Notes: a model not told the origin generated them from the letters alone. Positions 34,284 through 45,296 are shown, numbered from the stretch's first letter. The stretch: 64,000 nt of DNA from Aeromicrobium panaciterrae (GCF_031457275.1 NZ_JAVDWH010000001.1:372001-436000); one strand, 5' to 3'. Program-made: numbers and translations.

Positions 34284-36459
34284 AGCGTCGCAACCGCAGA
34301 CTGTTGGTCACCACGAACACCGAGCTGAACGCCATCGTGGCGCCAGCAATCAGTGGGTTGAGGTAGCCGAGGGCGGCGAGAGGGATGGCAGCCACGTTGT
34401 AGGCGAACGCCCAGAACAGGTTGCCCTTGATCGTCCGAAGCGTCGCGCGAGACAGGCGCACGGCGTCCACTGCCGTGGCGAGGTCGCCCTTGACCAAGGT
34501 CAGGTCAGACGCCTGGATGGCGACATCCGTGCCTGTTCCCATCGCGATGCCGAGATCAGACGCTGCCAGTGCCGCGGCATCGTTGACGCCATCGCCGACC
34601 ATTGCGACGACGCGACCCTCCGACTGCAACTCCTGGACGACGCGCAACTTGTCAGCTGGCGTCACGTCGGCGATGACGCGCTGGATGCCAACCTCAGCTC
34701 CGACGGTTTCGGCAACCGCGCGATTGTCGCCTGTGAGCAGGATCGGTTCGAGGCCGAGATTGCGCAGCTGACGTACGGCCGCAGCTGAAGTGGGTTTCAC
34801 CGAGTCGGCCACTGAGATCGAGCCGCGGAAGGCACCATCCCAGGCGACACCAACGGTCGTCCCGTCAGCCGAAGTCATCGGTGGGACGCTGATGCCTTGT
34901 TCGGCCAGCCACGCTGGACGCCCGACGAGAGCGGCTCGACCGCCGACAGTGCCACTGACACCGAAGCCAGCATGGTTGGTGAAGTCTTCGACTGAGACCG
35001 GATCGGCGAGGGTCGCGATGGCCCGGGCAATCGGGTGCTCCGACGCGTGCTCGAGTGAGGCCGCGACCTGGCGAAGGTCGTCCTCGGAAACACCATCGGC
35101 GGCGCGGATCGCCGTGACGCCCATGCGCCCCGTCGTGACCGTGCCCGTCTTGTCGAGCACGATCGTGTTGACCGTGCGGGTGGACTCGAGGACCTGGGGA
35201 CCCTTGATCAGGATGCCCAGTTGGGCCCCGCGGCCGGTGCCCACCATGAGTGCGGTCGGTGTCGCGAGTCCGAGAGCACACGGGCAGGCGATGATCAGGA
35301 CGGCCACGGCCGCCGTGAAGGCATCGCTCCAGGTGTAGCCGCCGGCGTACCAAGCGATCAGCGTGGCGAGGGAGAGCAGGATGACGGCAGGTACGAACCA
35401 TGCCGAGATGCGGTCGGCGAGGCGTTGGACGTCGGCCTTGCCTTCTTGGGCTTCCTCTACCAGCCGCGCCATCTGAGCGAGTTGGGTGTCGGCGCCGACG
35501 GCCGTGGCGCGTACGACGAGTCGCCCGCTTTGGTTGACCGTCGCTCCGGTGACGTGGTCTCCCTCAGCCACCTCGACCGGTACGGACTCGCCGGTCAACA
35601 TCGACTCGTCGATTGAGGAAGCGCCGTCTTCGACGACTCCGTCGGTGGCGATCTTCTCTCCGGGTCGTACGACGAACTGGTCGTCCTCGTGCAGGTCGGC
35701 GAGCGGGATCAACGTCTCTGCGCCGTTTCGTAGTACGGCGACATCGCGCACCCCAAGATCCATGAGGGCATGGAGGGCTGCGCTCGACTGAGTCTTCGCG
35801 TTCGCCTCGAGGTAGTGGCCAGCGAGGATGAAAACCGTGACCGCGGCGGCGACTTCGAGGTAAATCTCGTCGTGCCCGGCGCCGGCGGGAAGGAACGAGA
35901 AGCGCATCTTCATACCGGTTTCGCCGGCGTTACCGATGAACAGCGCCCACAGCGACCAGAGCCAGGCGGCTCCCACGCCGACGCTGACAAGCGTGTCCAT
36001 CGTTGCCGCGCGGTGCCGGGCGTTGACCCAAGCGGCGCGATGGAACGGGTAGGCGCCCCAGACCACGACAGGTGAAGCGAGGGCGAGCGCGAGCCACTGC
36101 CAGTTGTCGAACTGCAGCGCCGGAACCATCGAAAGGATGACGACCGGTACGGCGAGCGCAGCCGACACCCTGAGCCGACGCAGCATCGACGCGGCTCCAT
36201 GCAGGTCACCGTGCCCCGAGTGCCCGTCGTGTGAAGGGGCCGAGCCCGCCGGCGGCCGTACGGAGGCCGAGTAGCCGGTCTTCGCGACGGTGTCGATCAG
36301 CGTCTGTACGTCGACGTTAGCGGGGGTCTCAACGGTGGCTTTCTCGGTCGCGTAGTTGACCGTGGCCGTCACACCCTCAATCTTGTTGAGCTTCTTCTCC
36401 ACTCTCATGGCGCATGACGTGCAGGTCATACCGCCGATGTCGAGCTTGTGCGTTGTCAT
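34273..36459 (-). CDS. copA: Copper-translocating P1B-type ATPase
   Basis: 728 residues. One N-terminal heavy-metal domain with GMTCTSC (C13, C16), a His-rich stretch around residues 70-85 ([12 protein letters not shown]), eight expected helices with the CPC metal site (C392-P-C394), the phosphorylated Asp in DKTGT (D436), the HP motif ASEHPIARA and the hinge [10 protein letters not shown]. Exports Cu(I) from the cytoplasm. Last gene of the DUF305-csoR-copZ-copA operon; its ATG overlaps the copZ stop by 4 nt. Confidence 0.95.
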   Translation of the reverse strand: MTTHKLDIGGMTCTSCAMRVEKKLNKIEGVTATVNYATEKATVETPANVDVQTLIDTVAKTGYSASVRPPAGSAPSHDGHSGHGDLHGAASMLRRLRVSAALAVPVVILSMVPALQFDNWQWLALALASPVVVWGAYPFHRAAWVNARHRAATMDTLVSVGVGAAWLWSLWALFIGNAGETGMKMRFSFLPAGAGHDEIYLEVAAAVTVFILAGHYLEANAKTQSSAALHALMDLGVRDVAVLRNGAETLIPLADLHEDDQFVVRPGEKIATDGVVEDGASSIDESMLTGESVPVEVAEGDHVTGATVNQSGRLVVRATAVGADTQLAQMARLVEEAQEGKADVQRLADRISAWFVPAVILLSLATLIAWYAGGYTWSDAFTAAVAVLIIACPCALGLATPTALMVGTGRGAQLGILIKGPQVLESTRTVNTIVLDKTGTVTTGRMGVTAIRAADGVSEDDLRQVAASLEHASEHPIARAIATLADPVSVEDFTNHAGFGVSGTVGGRAALVGRPAWLAEQGISVPPMTSADGTTVGVAWDGAFRGSISVADSVKPTSAAAVRQLRNLGLEPILLTGDNRAVAETVGAEVGIQRVIADVTPADKLRVVQELQSEGRVVAMVGDGVNDAAALAASDLGIAMGTGTDVAIQASDLTLVKGDLATAVDAVRLSRATLRTIKGNLFWAFAYNVAAIPLAALGYLNPLIAGATMAFSSVFVVTNSLRLRRFKA

Positions 36460-36692
36460 GCCAACGGCAGGTCGCGCGGACCTGCAAGTGCGTAGCCGGC
36501 TTCGTCGACAGCCTCGGCGACCAGCGCAGCGTCGAGTGGATCGGTGCTGGTCACCGTGACGGGGGATGTGCCGCCCGCGACAAGGTCGACGGAAACGCCA
36601 GTCACGCCGTCGAGCGCCGTGAGCTCCTCGGTGACCGCAGCAACGCAGTGACCGCAGGTCATACCGACAACGGAATAGGTCTCAGTAGTCAT
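36456..36692 (-). CDS. copZ: Copper chaperone, heavy-metal-associated domain
   Basis: 78 residues, a single ferredoxin-like metal-binding domain with GMTCGHC (residues 10-16, Cys13 and Cys16) and the following [18 protein letters not shown]. Hands Cu(I) to CopA and possibly to CsoR. The ATG at 36692 has AAGGAAGGA upstream; the longer frame to 36833 runs antisense into csoR in another frame and is Ser/Thr-rich, so not used. Overlaps copA by 4 nt. Confidence 0.94.
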   Translation of the reverse strand: MTTETYSVVGMTCGHCVAAVTEELTALDGVTGVSVDLVAGGTSPVTVTSTDPLDAALVAEAVDEAGYALAGPRDLPLA

Positions 36693-36705
36693 GGTGGGTC
36701 CTTCC

Positions 36706-37002
36706 TTATGAGCGCACGAGACGCGCGATGGCGTCCGACGCTTCTTTGAGCTTGATGTCGGCCTCGTCGCCGCCGGCGATGGCGGCGTTGACGACGCAGT
36801 GAGAGAGGTGCTCGTCGAGCAGCTTGAGAGCAACAGCTTCGAGAGCCTTGGTCGTCGCAGAGACCTGCGTGAGGACGTCGATGCAGTACGTGTCGTCCTC
36901 GACCATGCGGGACAGTCCGCGTACCTGCCCTTCGATACGTCGAAGTCGCTTGAGTACGGCGACCTTGTCGTCTGAATATCCAGGTGTCACGCGCTCAGTC
37001 AT
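36706..37002 (-). CDS. csoR: Copper-sensing repressor CsoR
   Basis: 98 residues, the four-helix CsoR/RcnR fold. The three Cu(I) ligands are present with canonical spacing: C40 (in DTYCIDVLTQ), H65 and C69 (HLSHC). RRIEGQVRGLSRMVEDD is the conserved first helix. Copper binding releases it from DNA. A palindrome matching the CsoR operator lies at the promoter of this operon, so autoregulation is expected. The start overlaps the end of the DUF305 gene by 8 nt. Confidence 0.95.
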   Translation of the reverse strand: MTERVTPGYSDDKVAVLKRLRRIEGQVRGLSRMVEDDTYCIDVLTQVSATTKALEAVALKLLDEHLSHCVVNAAIAGGDEADIKLKEASDAIARLVRS

Positions 37003-37537
37003 TTGCGAGAAGTCCCTTCATCGTTGCAATCTCTTTCTGCTGGCCGTCGATGATGGCCTGAGCGAGTTTCCTGGCCGCCGTGTCTTTGCCGTCGACGAGC
37101 TCGGCCTTGGCCATCGTGATGGCGCCTTCGTGGTGGGCGATCATGCCGGTCAGCCACAGTCGGTCGAAGTCAGCGCCTGTGGCGCGACCGAGGTCTCGCA
37201 GCTCGTCGTCGCTCAACATTCCGTCGCCCATGTCCATGTGGTCCATGTCGTGATCAGCGATCGCACTCGCGCCCCAGTCCTTGAGCCAGCGCTTCATCTG
37301 TTTGATCTCGGGAGCTTGGGCTGCCTTGATCTGAGCCGCGAGCTCGACCACTTCAGGCGAAGCATCTGCGCCGGGAACCAAGTCGGCCATCTCCACTGCC
37401 TGCTCGTGGTGAGGGATCATCTGCTGCGCGAACTCAACGTCCGCGTCGTTGTGCTCGGCCTGCGCGTCGCGCTTGGTGCCGCCAGCACACGAGACGACCA
37501 GGAGAAGAGGGATGAGTACGAGGAGGATTCGTTTCAT
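36995..37537 (-). CDS. DUF305 lipoprotein (copper-associated)
   Basis: 180 residues. Lipoprotein signal with lipobox VVSC (Cys17). The mature part has two DUF305 repeats: EFAQQMIPHHEQAVEMADLV and WLTGMIAHHEGAITMAKAEL, separated by a Met/His/Asp cluster (ADHDMDHMDMGDGM) that could bind copper. First gene of the operon with csoR, copZ and copA, which supports a role outside the membrane in copper binding. The ATG at 37537 is 6 nt behind TATGGT, overlapping the CsoR operator. Confidence 0.88.
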   Translation of the reverse strand: MKRILLVLIPLLLVVSCAGGTKRDAQAEHNDADVEFAQQMIPHHEQAVEMADLVPGADASPEVVELAAQIKAAQAPEIKQMKRWLKDWGASAIADHDMDHMDMGDGMLSDDELRDLGRATGADFDRLWLTGMIAHHEGAITMAKAELVDGKDTAARKLAQAIIDGQQKEIATMKGLLAND

Positions 37538-37543
37538 GTCTCG

Positions 37544-37563
37544 ACCATACCCCTAGGGGGTAT
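37544..37563 (-). promoter_or_regulatory. CsoR operator overlapping the operon -10 element
   Basis: ATACCCC-TAG-GGGGTAT (37547-37563) has perfect 7-bp arms and closely resembles known CsoR operators. TATGGT on the minus strand (37549-37544), 6 nt before the ATG, is the likely -10 and overlaps the operator, so CsoR would block RNA polymerase. Confidence 0.85.
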
Positions 37564-37580
37564 ACAGATCAAGCGCGGCC

Positions 37581-37586
37581 TAGGCT
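37581..37586 (+). promoter_or_regulatory. -10 element (TAGGCT) of leaderless thioesterase gene
   Basis: TAGGCT ends 6 nt before the ATG at 37593, only 18 bp beyond the CsoR operator. Confidence 0.55.
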
Positions 37587-37592
37587 GGTCAC

Positions 37593-38021
37593 ATGACAGA
37601 CATCCCCGGACTGGACGGCCTGCTCGGCATTGAGCACGTGGAGACAGGGCCCGACAAGGTCGTCGTGAGATTCACGATCGACGAGAGGCACCTCCAGCCG
37701 TTCGGGATTCCCCACGGCGGTGTCTATTGTGCGGTGCACGAGTCGACTGCGAGTGTCGCTGGGCTGCTCTGGCTCAACGGCAAGGGAGTCGCGGTCGGTA
37801 CCAACAACTCGACTGACTTCCTGCGGCAAGCCAAGCTCGGTGACGTCATCACGACAACGGCAACTCCGATCCATCGCGGGCGCACCCAGCAGCTCTGGCA
37901 CCTCGACTCGGTGGACGAGGACGGCAAGCTGATCGCGCAGGGCCAGGTACGCCTGGCCAACCTCGAGCAGGAAGTCCCGCCCGAGGCGCTCGCCCATTTC
38001 GCCGGCATCGACCCCGCCTGA
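37593..38021 (+). CDS. PaaI-type hotdog-fold thioesterase
   Basis: 142 residues. Signature VVRFTIDERHLQPFGIPHGGVYCAVHESTASVAG, with the HGG loop and the acidic residue of the hotdog active site, followed by GTNNSTDFLRQAKLGDVITTTATPIHRGRTQQLW. Such proteins hydrolyse aryl- or acyl-CoA thioesters. Close to the 4-hydroxybenzoyl/PaaI group; exact CoA ester unknown. Leaderless start. Diverges from the copper operon but is probably not related to it. Confidence 0.87.
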   Translation: MTDIPGLDGLLGIEHVETGPDKVVVRFTIDERHLQPFGIPHGGVYCAVHESTASVAGLLWLNGKGVAVGTNNSTDFLRQAKLGDVITTTATPIHRGRTQQLWHLDSVDEDGKLIAQGQVRLANLEQEVPPEALAHFAGIDPA

Positions 38022-38079
38022 TCCGTCCGATCGATGGAACTGGATTTCGCACCCAGAATCAGCCGGTACGATTGGGTGA

Positions 38080-38157
38080 GTTGATCGCGACTGGCGTTGA
38101 GGTGGATACCACCGGGGAGCGATCGATCACCACGACATCGGGACCGTTCGCCTGGGC
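38080..38157 (+). ncRNA. ZTP (pfl-type) riboswitch upstream of serA
   Basis: The conserved ZTP aptamer is recognisable: P1 strand GATCGC (38083-38088) followed by GACTGGCG, P2 hairpin GGTGG-ATA-CCACC (38101-38113), GGGGAGCGA with the returning P1 strand GCGATC (38119-38124), then the second domain ending CCGTTCGCCTGGGC (38144-38157). It senses ZTP/ZMP, the sign of folate one-carbon shortage. A hairpin GTCAGC/GCTGAC (38163-38168, 38178-38183) follows just before the GGAGG site of serA, without a T run, suggesting translational rather than transcriptional control. Confidence 0.88.
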
Positions 38158-38197
38158 CCCACGTCAGCCAGATTTCTGCTGACTGGAGGCACGCGAG

Positions 38198-39454
38198 ATG
38201 ATGATGACCATGACGAGCGACGACTTGTTCCCAACCGAGCGGCTATCCGACGGCGACGTTCGCGTCCTGCTGCTCGAAAACATCCATACCGATGGTGCAG
38301 AGTTCCTGCGAGCCAAGGGCTATCAGGTGGAGTCGCTCGACGGTGCCCTCGGCGAGGACGATCTGATCGCAGCGATCAAGGGAGTCCACCTCCTCGGCAT
38401 CCGCTCGACCACATACATCACCGAGAAGGTCCTGGACGCTGCTCCCGACTTGCTCGCGATCGGTGCGTTCTGCATCGGCACCAACCAGATCGACCTCGAC
38501 GCCACGACGGCCCGTGGTGTCGCGGTGTTCAACGCGCCCTACTCCAACACGCGAAGTGTCGTTGAGCTCGCGATTGCCGAGATCATTTCGCTGGCGCGCC
38601 GGTTGAACGAGAAGTCGACTGACATGCACAACGGTGTCTGGAACAAGTCGGCTGCAGGCAGCCACGAAGTACGCGGCCGCACCCTCGGCATCATCGGCTA
38701 CGGCAACATCGGCAGCCAACTGTCGGTCGTGGCCGAGGCTTTGGGCCTGAAGGTCGTCTTCTACGACATCGACGACAAGCTGGCGCTGGGCAACGCACGC
38801 CGTTGCTCGACCATCGAGGAGCTGCTTGAGACCTCGGACGTCGTCTCGCTCCACGTCGACGGCCGCCCCGGCAATGCCGGACTGTTCGGTGCTGAGCAGA
38901 TGGCGCTGATGAAGCCGCGTTCGCTGTTGCTCAACCTCTCGCGAGGTATCGCGGTCGACACCAAGGCACTGCGTGCTCACATCGAGTCGGGCCACATCGC
39001 CGGCGCTGCTGTCGACGTGTTCCCGATCGAGCCCAAGCGGCAGGGTGACCCGTTCGAGTCCGACCTGCAGGGCCTCAGGAACGTCATCCTCACGCCGCAC
39101 GTCGGCGGATCGACCGAAGAGGCGCAGCAGGACATTGGCCGCTTCGTGGCGTCCAAGTTGCGTTCGTACGCGTCGTTCGGCGGCACATCGCTCAGCGTCA
39201 ACATGCCGGAGATCAACTTGCCTGCCGATGCCGCGAAGCATCGCCTGGCGCACGTACACCGCAATGCCCCCGGCGTGCTGGCGACGATCAATGGCCTGCT
39301 CGGTGAGCATGGCGTGAACATCGAGGCTCAGTCGCTCGCGACGCGTGGCGAGATCGGTTACGTACTCACCGATGTCGCTGAGGGCGTTGAGCCCGAGGTG
39401 CTCTCGGCGCTGGCCGCGCTGCCCGAAACCGTGCGCCTGCGCGAGCTGAGCTGA
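38198..39454 (+). CDS. serA: D-3-phosphoglycerate dehydrogenase
   Basis: 418 residues, the E. coli-like type with a C-terminal ACT domain (RNAPGVLATINGLLGEHGVNIEAQSLATRGE, about residues 350-415) for serine feedback. NAD motif GYGNIGSQLS, catalytic Arg in NLSRGIAVD and His in TPHVGGSTEEAQ. First step of serine synthesis, the main source of glycine and one-carbon units. Good GGAGG site 8 nt before the ATG. Control by the ZTP riboswitch just upstream links serine supply to folate/purine status. A strong terminator follows. Confidence 0.95.
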   Translation: MMMTMTSDDLFPTERLSDGDVRVLLLENIHTDGAEFLRAKGYQVESLDGALGEDDLIAAIKGVHLLGIRSTTYITEKVLDAAPDLLAIGAFCIGTNQIDLDATTARGVAVFNAPYSNTRSVVELAIAEIISLARRLNEKSTDMHNGVWNKSAAGSHEVRGRTLGIIGYGNIGSQLSVVAEALGLKVVFYDIDDKLALGNARRCSTIEELLETSDVVSLHVDGRPGNAGLFGAEQMALMKPRSLLLNLSRGIAVDTKALRAHIESGHIAGAAVDVFPIEPKRQGDPFESDLQGLRNVILTPHVGGSTEEAQQDIGRFVASKLRSYASFGGTSLSVNMPEINLPADAAKHRLAHVHRNAPGVLATINGLLGEHGVNIEAQSLATRGEIGYVLTDVAEGVEPEVLSALAALPETVRLRELS

Positions 39455-39464
39455 ACCGACGCAG

Positions 39465-39497
39465 AACGCCCCGATCCGCGCTGCGGGTCGGGGCGTT
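39465..39497 (+). terminator. Terminator after serA
   Basis: Perfect 10-bp inverted repeat AACGCCCCGA / TCGGGGCGTT with a 13-nt loop, 10 bp after the serA stop and ahead of a convergent gene. Confidence 0.8.
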
Positions 39498-39509
39498 GTG
39501 CATTGCGGG

Positions 39510-40142
39510 CTACTCGAGGCTGAACGGTGGGTACTTGTCAGTCAGCAGGTACATGTAGGCGTTGAGGCGGGTGCTCCACCGCAGCAACCCAACAACGAAG
39601 TTGCGCAGGCCGACCGGCCACTTGCCGGTGAACAGGACTGCGAAGAACGCGACGACGTACGCAAAGAACGCCACGATGCTGATCAGGCCGAGCACGATGA
39701 GGTGCGGGATGGCCAAAATGATGCGGAAGAAGATCGTGAGTCGGTTGCGTCCTTCGGTCTCGGGGGCGAAGCCGACGTTGACGCGCGGATAGTCTCCCGG
39801 GTCAGCGGACGTTGTGGCGAACGTAAACGGCGGGTACTCCTCCGTGAGGAATCCGGCGTAGACGCTGACGCGGGTGCTGTAGCGGATGTACAGCGCGATG
39901 ATGCCGAGGATGCCTTCCGGAACCTTGCCGGTGAAGACACCGAGAATCCAGGCGACGAAGGCGAGAAGCTCGGCCACGAAGTTGAGGACGTACAGCACGA
40001 TGAAGTGCGGGATGGCAAGGATGATGTTGCCGATGACTCGCCAGCGGGCAATCGACTCAGGCGGATCGAACCCGAACGTCGCCGGGTAGCTGCCATCGGC
40101 AGACGAGGTGGGCGGAGGCGGTGGCGGAGTTTCTGCGCTCAT
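39510..40142 (-). CDS. DUF4389 membrane protein (two repeats)
   Basis: 210 residues. After a Pro-rich cytoplasmic start there are two related units: RWRVIGNIILAIPHFIVLYVL...KVPEGILGIIALYIRYSTRV and LTIFFRIILAIPHLIVLGLI...KWPVGLRNFVVGLLRWSTRL, each ending in YPPF. This internal duplication of the RIxxAIPH and TGK(W/V)P motifs is typical of DUF4389. Four or more membrane helices. Function unknown. ATG at 40142 has AAGGA; upstream in-frame codons are not supported. Confidence 0.85.
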   Translation of the reverse strand: MSAETPPPPPPTSSADGSYPATFGFDPPESIARWRVIGNIILAIPHFIVLYVLNFVAELLAFVAWILGVFTGKVPEGILGIIALYIRYSTRVSVYAGFLTEEYPPFTFATTSADPGDYPRVNVGFAPETEGRNRLTIFFRIILAIPHLIVLGLISIVAFFAYVVAFFAVLFTGKWPVGLRNFVVGLLRWSTRLNAYMYLLTDKYPPFSLE

Positions 40143-40218
40143 GGCGAGTCCTTCATGTCTACGACGATCGGTCTCTCGCACCGTAGCGGCTTGGCGCTTG
40201 CAACGGGTGAACGCCGCA

Positions 40219-41025
40219 TCACGTTTGGCTAAAGGACTCCGCGCGGTCACGAGCCCACTCGGTCAGTGTCTCGGCACAGCCTGCGTCGAGCTTGATTGTG
40301 GCAAGGTCGTCGCCGCGGGTGGTTCCGCGGTTGACGATCACGATAGGTATGCCACGCGCCTTGGCTGCTCGTACGAATCGCAGACCTGACATCACCTGCA
40401 GCGAAGACCCGAGCACGACGAGCGCCTGTGCGTTCTCGACAAGCTCGTAACACTCGGCCACGCGGTCCTTGGGTACGTTCTCGCCGAAGAACACGACGTC
40501 GGGTTTGAGTCGACCGCCGCAGGCCGCGCACGGAGCGACGTTGAAGGTGTCGGTCTCCTCAAGCAGTACGTCGCCATCGGGAGCCATCACCGCGTCGATC
40601 TGGTCGAAGCCCGGATTGAGAACCAGCAGCCTCTGGTGAAGATCGCCGCGCGAACTGACCGATCGGCAGTCCAGGCAGATCACCCGATCGATGCGACCGT
40701 GCAGGTCGATCACGCCGGGGTGGCCAGCGCGGCCGTGCAGTCCGTCGACGTTCTGGGTGATCAGCCCGTCGAGGCGGCCATCGCGGTCCATCTGGGCGAG
40801 CAGTCGGTGCCCGGCATTGGGCTCGGCTCGCCGCATTCGGCTCCAGCCAATGTGTGCTCGCGCCCAATAGCGCTGCTGAGCCGCAGGGCCTTTGATGAAG
40901 TCCTGGAATGTCATCGGCATCCGGGCCGGTGCGCCCGGGCCGCGGTAGTCCGGGATCCCGGAATCGGTCGACATGCCAGCGCCGGTCAGGACGAGCAGTC
41001 GCCGATCGCCGAGCACATCCTCCAT
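40219..41025 (-). CDS. Sir2-family NAD-dependent protein deacylase
   Basis: 268 residues. NAD site GAGMSTDSGIPDYRG (residues 15-29), catalytic His region TQNVDGLHGRAG, four zinc Cys in ICLDCRS and CAACGG, and late NAD motifs VVLGSSLQV and IVNRG. Removes acyl groups from lysines of enzymes such as acetyl-CoA synthetase. ATG at 41025 lies 6 nt behind TAACCT on the minus strand, suggesting a leaderless transcript. Confidence 0.93.
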   Translation of the reverse strand: MEDVLGDRRLLVLTGAGMSTDSGIPDYRGPGAPARMPMTFQDFIKGPAAQQRYWARAHIGWSRMRRAEPNAGHRLLAQMDRDGRLDGLITQNVDGLHGRAGHPGVIDLHGRIDRVICLDCRSVSSRGDLHQRLLVLNPGFDQIDAVMAPDGDVLLEETDTFNVAPCAACGGRLKPDVVFFGENVPKDRVAECYELVENAQALVVLGSSLQVMSGLRFVRAAKARGIPIVIVNRGTTRGDDLATIKLDAGCAETLTEWARDRAESFSQT

Positions 41026-41031
41026 GCCTCA

Positions 41032-41037
41032 AGGTTA
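41032..41037 (-). promoter_or_regulatory. -10 element (TAACCT) of leaderless sirtuin gene
   Basis: TAACCT on the minus strand, 6 nt before the ATG at 41025. Confidence 0.5.
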
Positions 41038-41058
41038 CGTACGCGGTCCAGCAGACGC

Positions 41059-41586
41059 TCAGGATCCAGCGAGCTCGATCAGCTTCTTGACCGTATTCAG
41101 GTTGCGGGCAGTGCCCGGCACCTTGAGCGCGCGGCCGATCGAATCGGACTTCATGTCGGGGCGCCCGGCACCGTTGGCGTACTTGATGTGCATCTCCGTG
41201 CCGATGATCGCCCATTGATCGCTTCCGGTCTCGTACGTCTCTGCCTTGGCGATCGCCTCGGCGGACGGCTTCTCGAGGAGGAAGGTGACGTACGAGTACT
41301 TCGGCTCGTCGACCGAAAACGGATGCGCCTGGAGCGCCTTCTCGACTTGCGCCGGCGTACGCGAGATCGACTCGCGGAAGAAGCCGAACCCCGTCTCGAT
41401 CGCTTTCTCCAGTTCCCGATCGAACTCGTCGGCGTCGCCAGGTACGTCGGCGATCAGGTTGCCCGAGGCGATGTAGGTCGACACATCGGTGGCGCCCAGT
41501 CCTTCGGCGATCTCGCGCAACCGAGCCATCGGCAGCTGGGCGGGGCCGACGTTGACGGCACGCAACAGGATGATCCGCTTGGCCAT
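41059..41586 (-). CDS. DUF1697 protein
   Basis: 175 residues; IILLRAVNVGPAQLPMARLREIAEGLGATDVSTYIASGNLI is the DUF1697 signature (LRG(I/V)NVG...Y(I/L)xSGN). The C-terminal PGTARNLNTVKKLIELA (T-x-RN-x-x-T) is also conserved. Function unknown. A CATACT hexamer 6 nt before the ATG on the minus strand is a weaker leaderless-promoter candidate. Confidence 0.88.
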   Translation of the reverse strand: MAKRIILLRAVNVGPAQLPMARLREIAEGLGATDVSTYIASGNLIADVPGDADEFDRELEKAIETGFGFFRESISRTPAQVEKALQAHPFSVDEPKYSYVTFLLEKPSAEAIAKAETYETGSDQWAIIGTEMHIKYANGAGRPDMKSDSIGRALKVPGTARNLNTVKKLIELAGS

Positions 41587-41599
41587 GGACTCAGTATGT

Positions 41600-41944
41600 C
41601 TAGCGAGTCATCAAGGCGAAGAACACGACGACGAGCACGATGCTGAGGAATCCACCGAGCAGCGGCCACACCCAGGGCCGTCCGCCCCTGCGTGCCGAGA
41701 CGAAGATCAGAATGGGCACCACAACGATCAGCCCCAAGAGCGCGAACCAGAAGCTGAACAGCACCGTGCTGAAGTAGTCGCCGTTGCACACTGCCGGCTC
41801 GTCCTCGACGCTCCCGCAGGAGTCGGTCGCGAAGACCGAGAAGATCCCGAACACACCAAGCACCAGGTCGAGGAGCAGCTGCGGGACGTACAACAACCAC
41901 GCGACGAGCTGGCTCGAGCGCTGAGGTGCGACAGGTTGACTCAT
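41600..41944 (-). CDS. Small membrane protein with three helices
   Basis: 114 residues with three hydrophobic segments (about residues 14-38, 60-83 and 92-111) and two Cys in the extracytoplasmic loop (DSCGSVEDEPAVCNGDYF) that may form a disulfide. No family recognised. ATG at 41944 lies 6 nt behind TACCGT on the minus strand; upstream in-frame codons run into the dienoyl-CoA reductase gene and are rejected. Confidence 0.68.
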   Translation of the reverse strand: MSQPVAPQRSSQLVAWLLYVPQLLLDLVLGVFGIFSVFATDSCGSVEDEPAVCNGDYFSTVLFSFWFALLGLIVVVPILIFVSARRGGRPWVWPLLGGFLSIVLVVVFFALMTR

Positions 41945-41950
41945 GCCGGG

Positions 41951-41956
41951 ACGGTA
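41951..41956 (-). promoter_or_regulatory. -10 element (TACCGT) of leaderless membrane protein gene
   Basis: TACCGT on the minus strand, 6 nt before the ATG at 41944; it lies just downstream of the stop of the preceding co-directional gene. Confidence 0.5.
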
Positions 41957-41963
41957 TCGCCTT

Positions 41964-44386
<2,423 letters not shown>

Positions 44387-44412
44387 CGGATCTCCTGTGA
44401 TGGGATGAGGAT

Positions 44413-44652
44413 GTGATTTCCAAGACGAGTGCCCGGTTCCTGATCGTTGCGGGCGTGTTCAACGTGGTGATCTGGCCGCGATTTGCGAAAGCCATAGTTG
44501 ATGACGACCGCGCGTGGGCAGGCGAGCAGTGGCACAGCACTCCGCAGGCGTTCTTCTGGGTGCATGCGGTGCTCATCACGACCGCGATCGTGATCGGGCT
44601 GGGTGTGCTCGCGGTCGGCGTTCGCGCTCATCGCTCCGCCTCAAAGGCCTGA
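44413..44652 (+). CDS. SCO4848-family small membrane protein
   Basis: 79 residues with two hydrophobic helices. SARFLIVAGVFNVVIWPRFAKAIVDD and the end PQAFFWVHAVLITTAIVIGLGVLAVGVRA match the small actinobacterial SCO4848 family. Function unknown. GTG start at 44413, preceded by GATGAGG. Overlaps the convergent PadR gene end by 25 bp. Confidence 0.8.
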   Translation: MISKTSARFLIVAGVFNVVIWPRFAKAIVDDDRAWAGEQWHSTPQAFFWVHAVLITTAIVIGLGVLAVGVRAHRSASKA

Positions 44653-45167
44653 AGGATTTCGTCGCACCAGGCCATCCCGGTCTGCTCGGCAAGGATGCCG
44701 CCGCGCAGCACAAGGTAGGCACCGAGCTCGTCCTCGCGCAAAGATGCCGGCTCGGGATAGTGCCGTTGTGCGCTGGCTTCGTAGTACGCGATCTGGGCTT
44801 CATGGGCGGCGCGACGTACACGTACATCGGCGAGCACGGCCTCGCGATCGCCGAACTGGGTGCCGCGAAGCTTCACGGCGAATTCGCTGCGGAGCGGTTC
44901 GATCGGCGTCGGTACGGATGACCAGCGCATCAGCTCATCGCGACCTTCGTTGGTGATCGAGTAGACCTTCTTGTCCGGACGGTTGTCCTGGGCGACGAGG
45001 TGCGACTCGACCCACTTGTCGGACTCCATACGGCCCAGCACCTTGTAGATCTGCTGGTGGCTGGCCTTCCAGAAATGCCCGATCGACGCGTCGAAGCGGC
45101 GCGCCAAGTCGTATCCCGACGCGGTCTTCTCCGCGAGGGACACCAGGATCGCGTGCTCCAGAGCCAT
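44628..45167 (-). CDS. PadR-family transcriptional regulator (second)
   Basis: 179 residues. Winged helix at residues 1-85 (ALEHAILVSLAEKTASGYDLARRFDASIGHFWKASHQQIYKVLGRMESDKWVES cut at SGYDLARRF and QQIYKVLGRM; K-VYSITNEGR wing) and the C-terminal Vir_act_alpha_C type dimerisation helix (FAVKLRGTQFGDREAVLADV, AYYEASAQRHYPEP). Two adjacent perfect 12-bp palindromes directly upstream are likely its operator. Starts 6 nt behind TACGGT on the minus strand. The most likely targets are itself and the divergent lipoprotein gene. Confidence 0.88.
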   Translation of the reverse strand: MALEHAILVSLAEKTASGYDLARRFDASIGHFWKASHQQIYKVLGRMESDKWVESHLVAQDNRPDKKVYSITNEGRDELMRWSSVPTPIEPLRSEFAVKLRGTQFGDREAVLADVRVRRAAHEAQIAYYEASAQRHYPEPASLREDELGAYLVLRGGILAEQTGMAWCDEILQAFEAER

Positions 45168-45173
45168 GCGGAG

Positions 45174-45210
45174 ACCGTACTATGCAACGCGTTGCTATGC
45201 AACTAGTTGC
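45174..45210 (-). promoter_or_regulatory. PadR promoter and paired palindromic operator
   Basis: TACGGT (minus strand, 45179-45174) is 6 nt before the ATG. Upstream of it GCAACGCGTTGC (45184-45195) and GCAACTAGTTGC (45199-45210) are perfect 12-bp palindromes, each preceded by TAT and centred 15 bp apart. GCAAC...GTTGC arms resemble known PadR operators (ATGCAAC-like). Confidence 0.75.
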
Positions 45211-45296
45211 AACGGTATCGCTGTGAGCCCTTCATACGGCACGCTGGTGCAACTTCCACGGGCATCCGCACGGGCGCCACGACCTAGGAGCACTCG

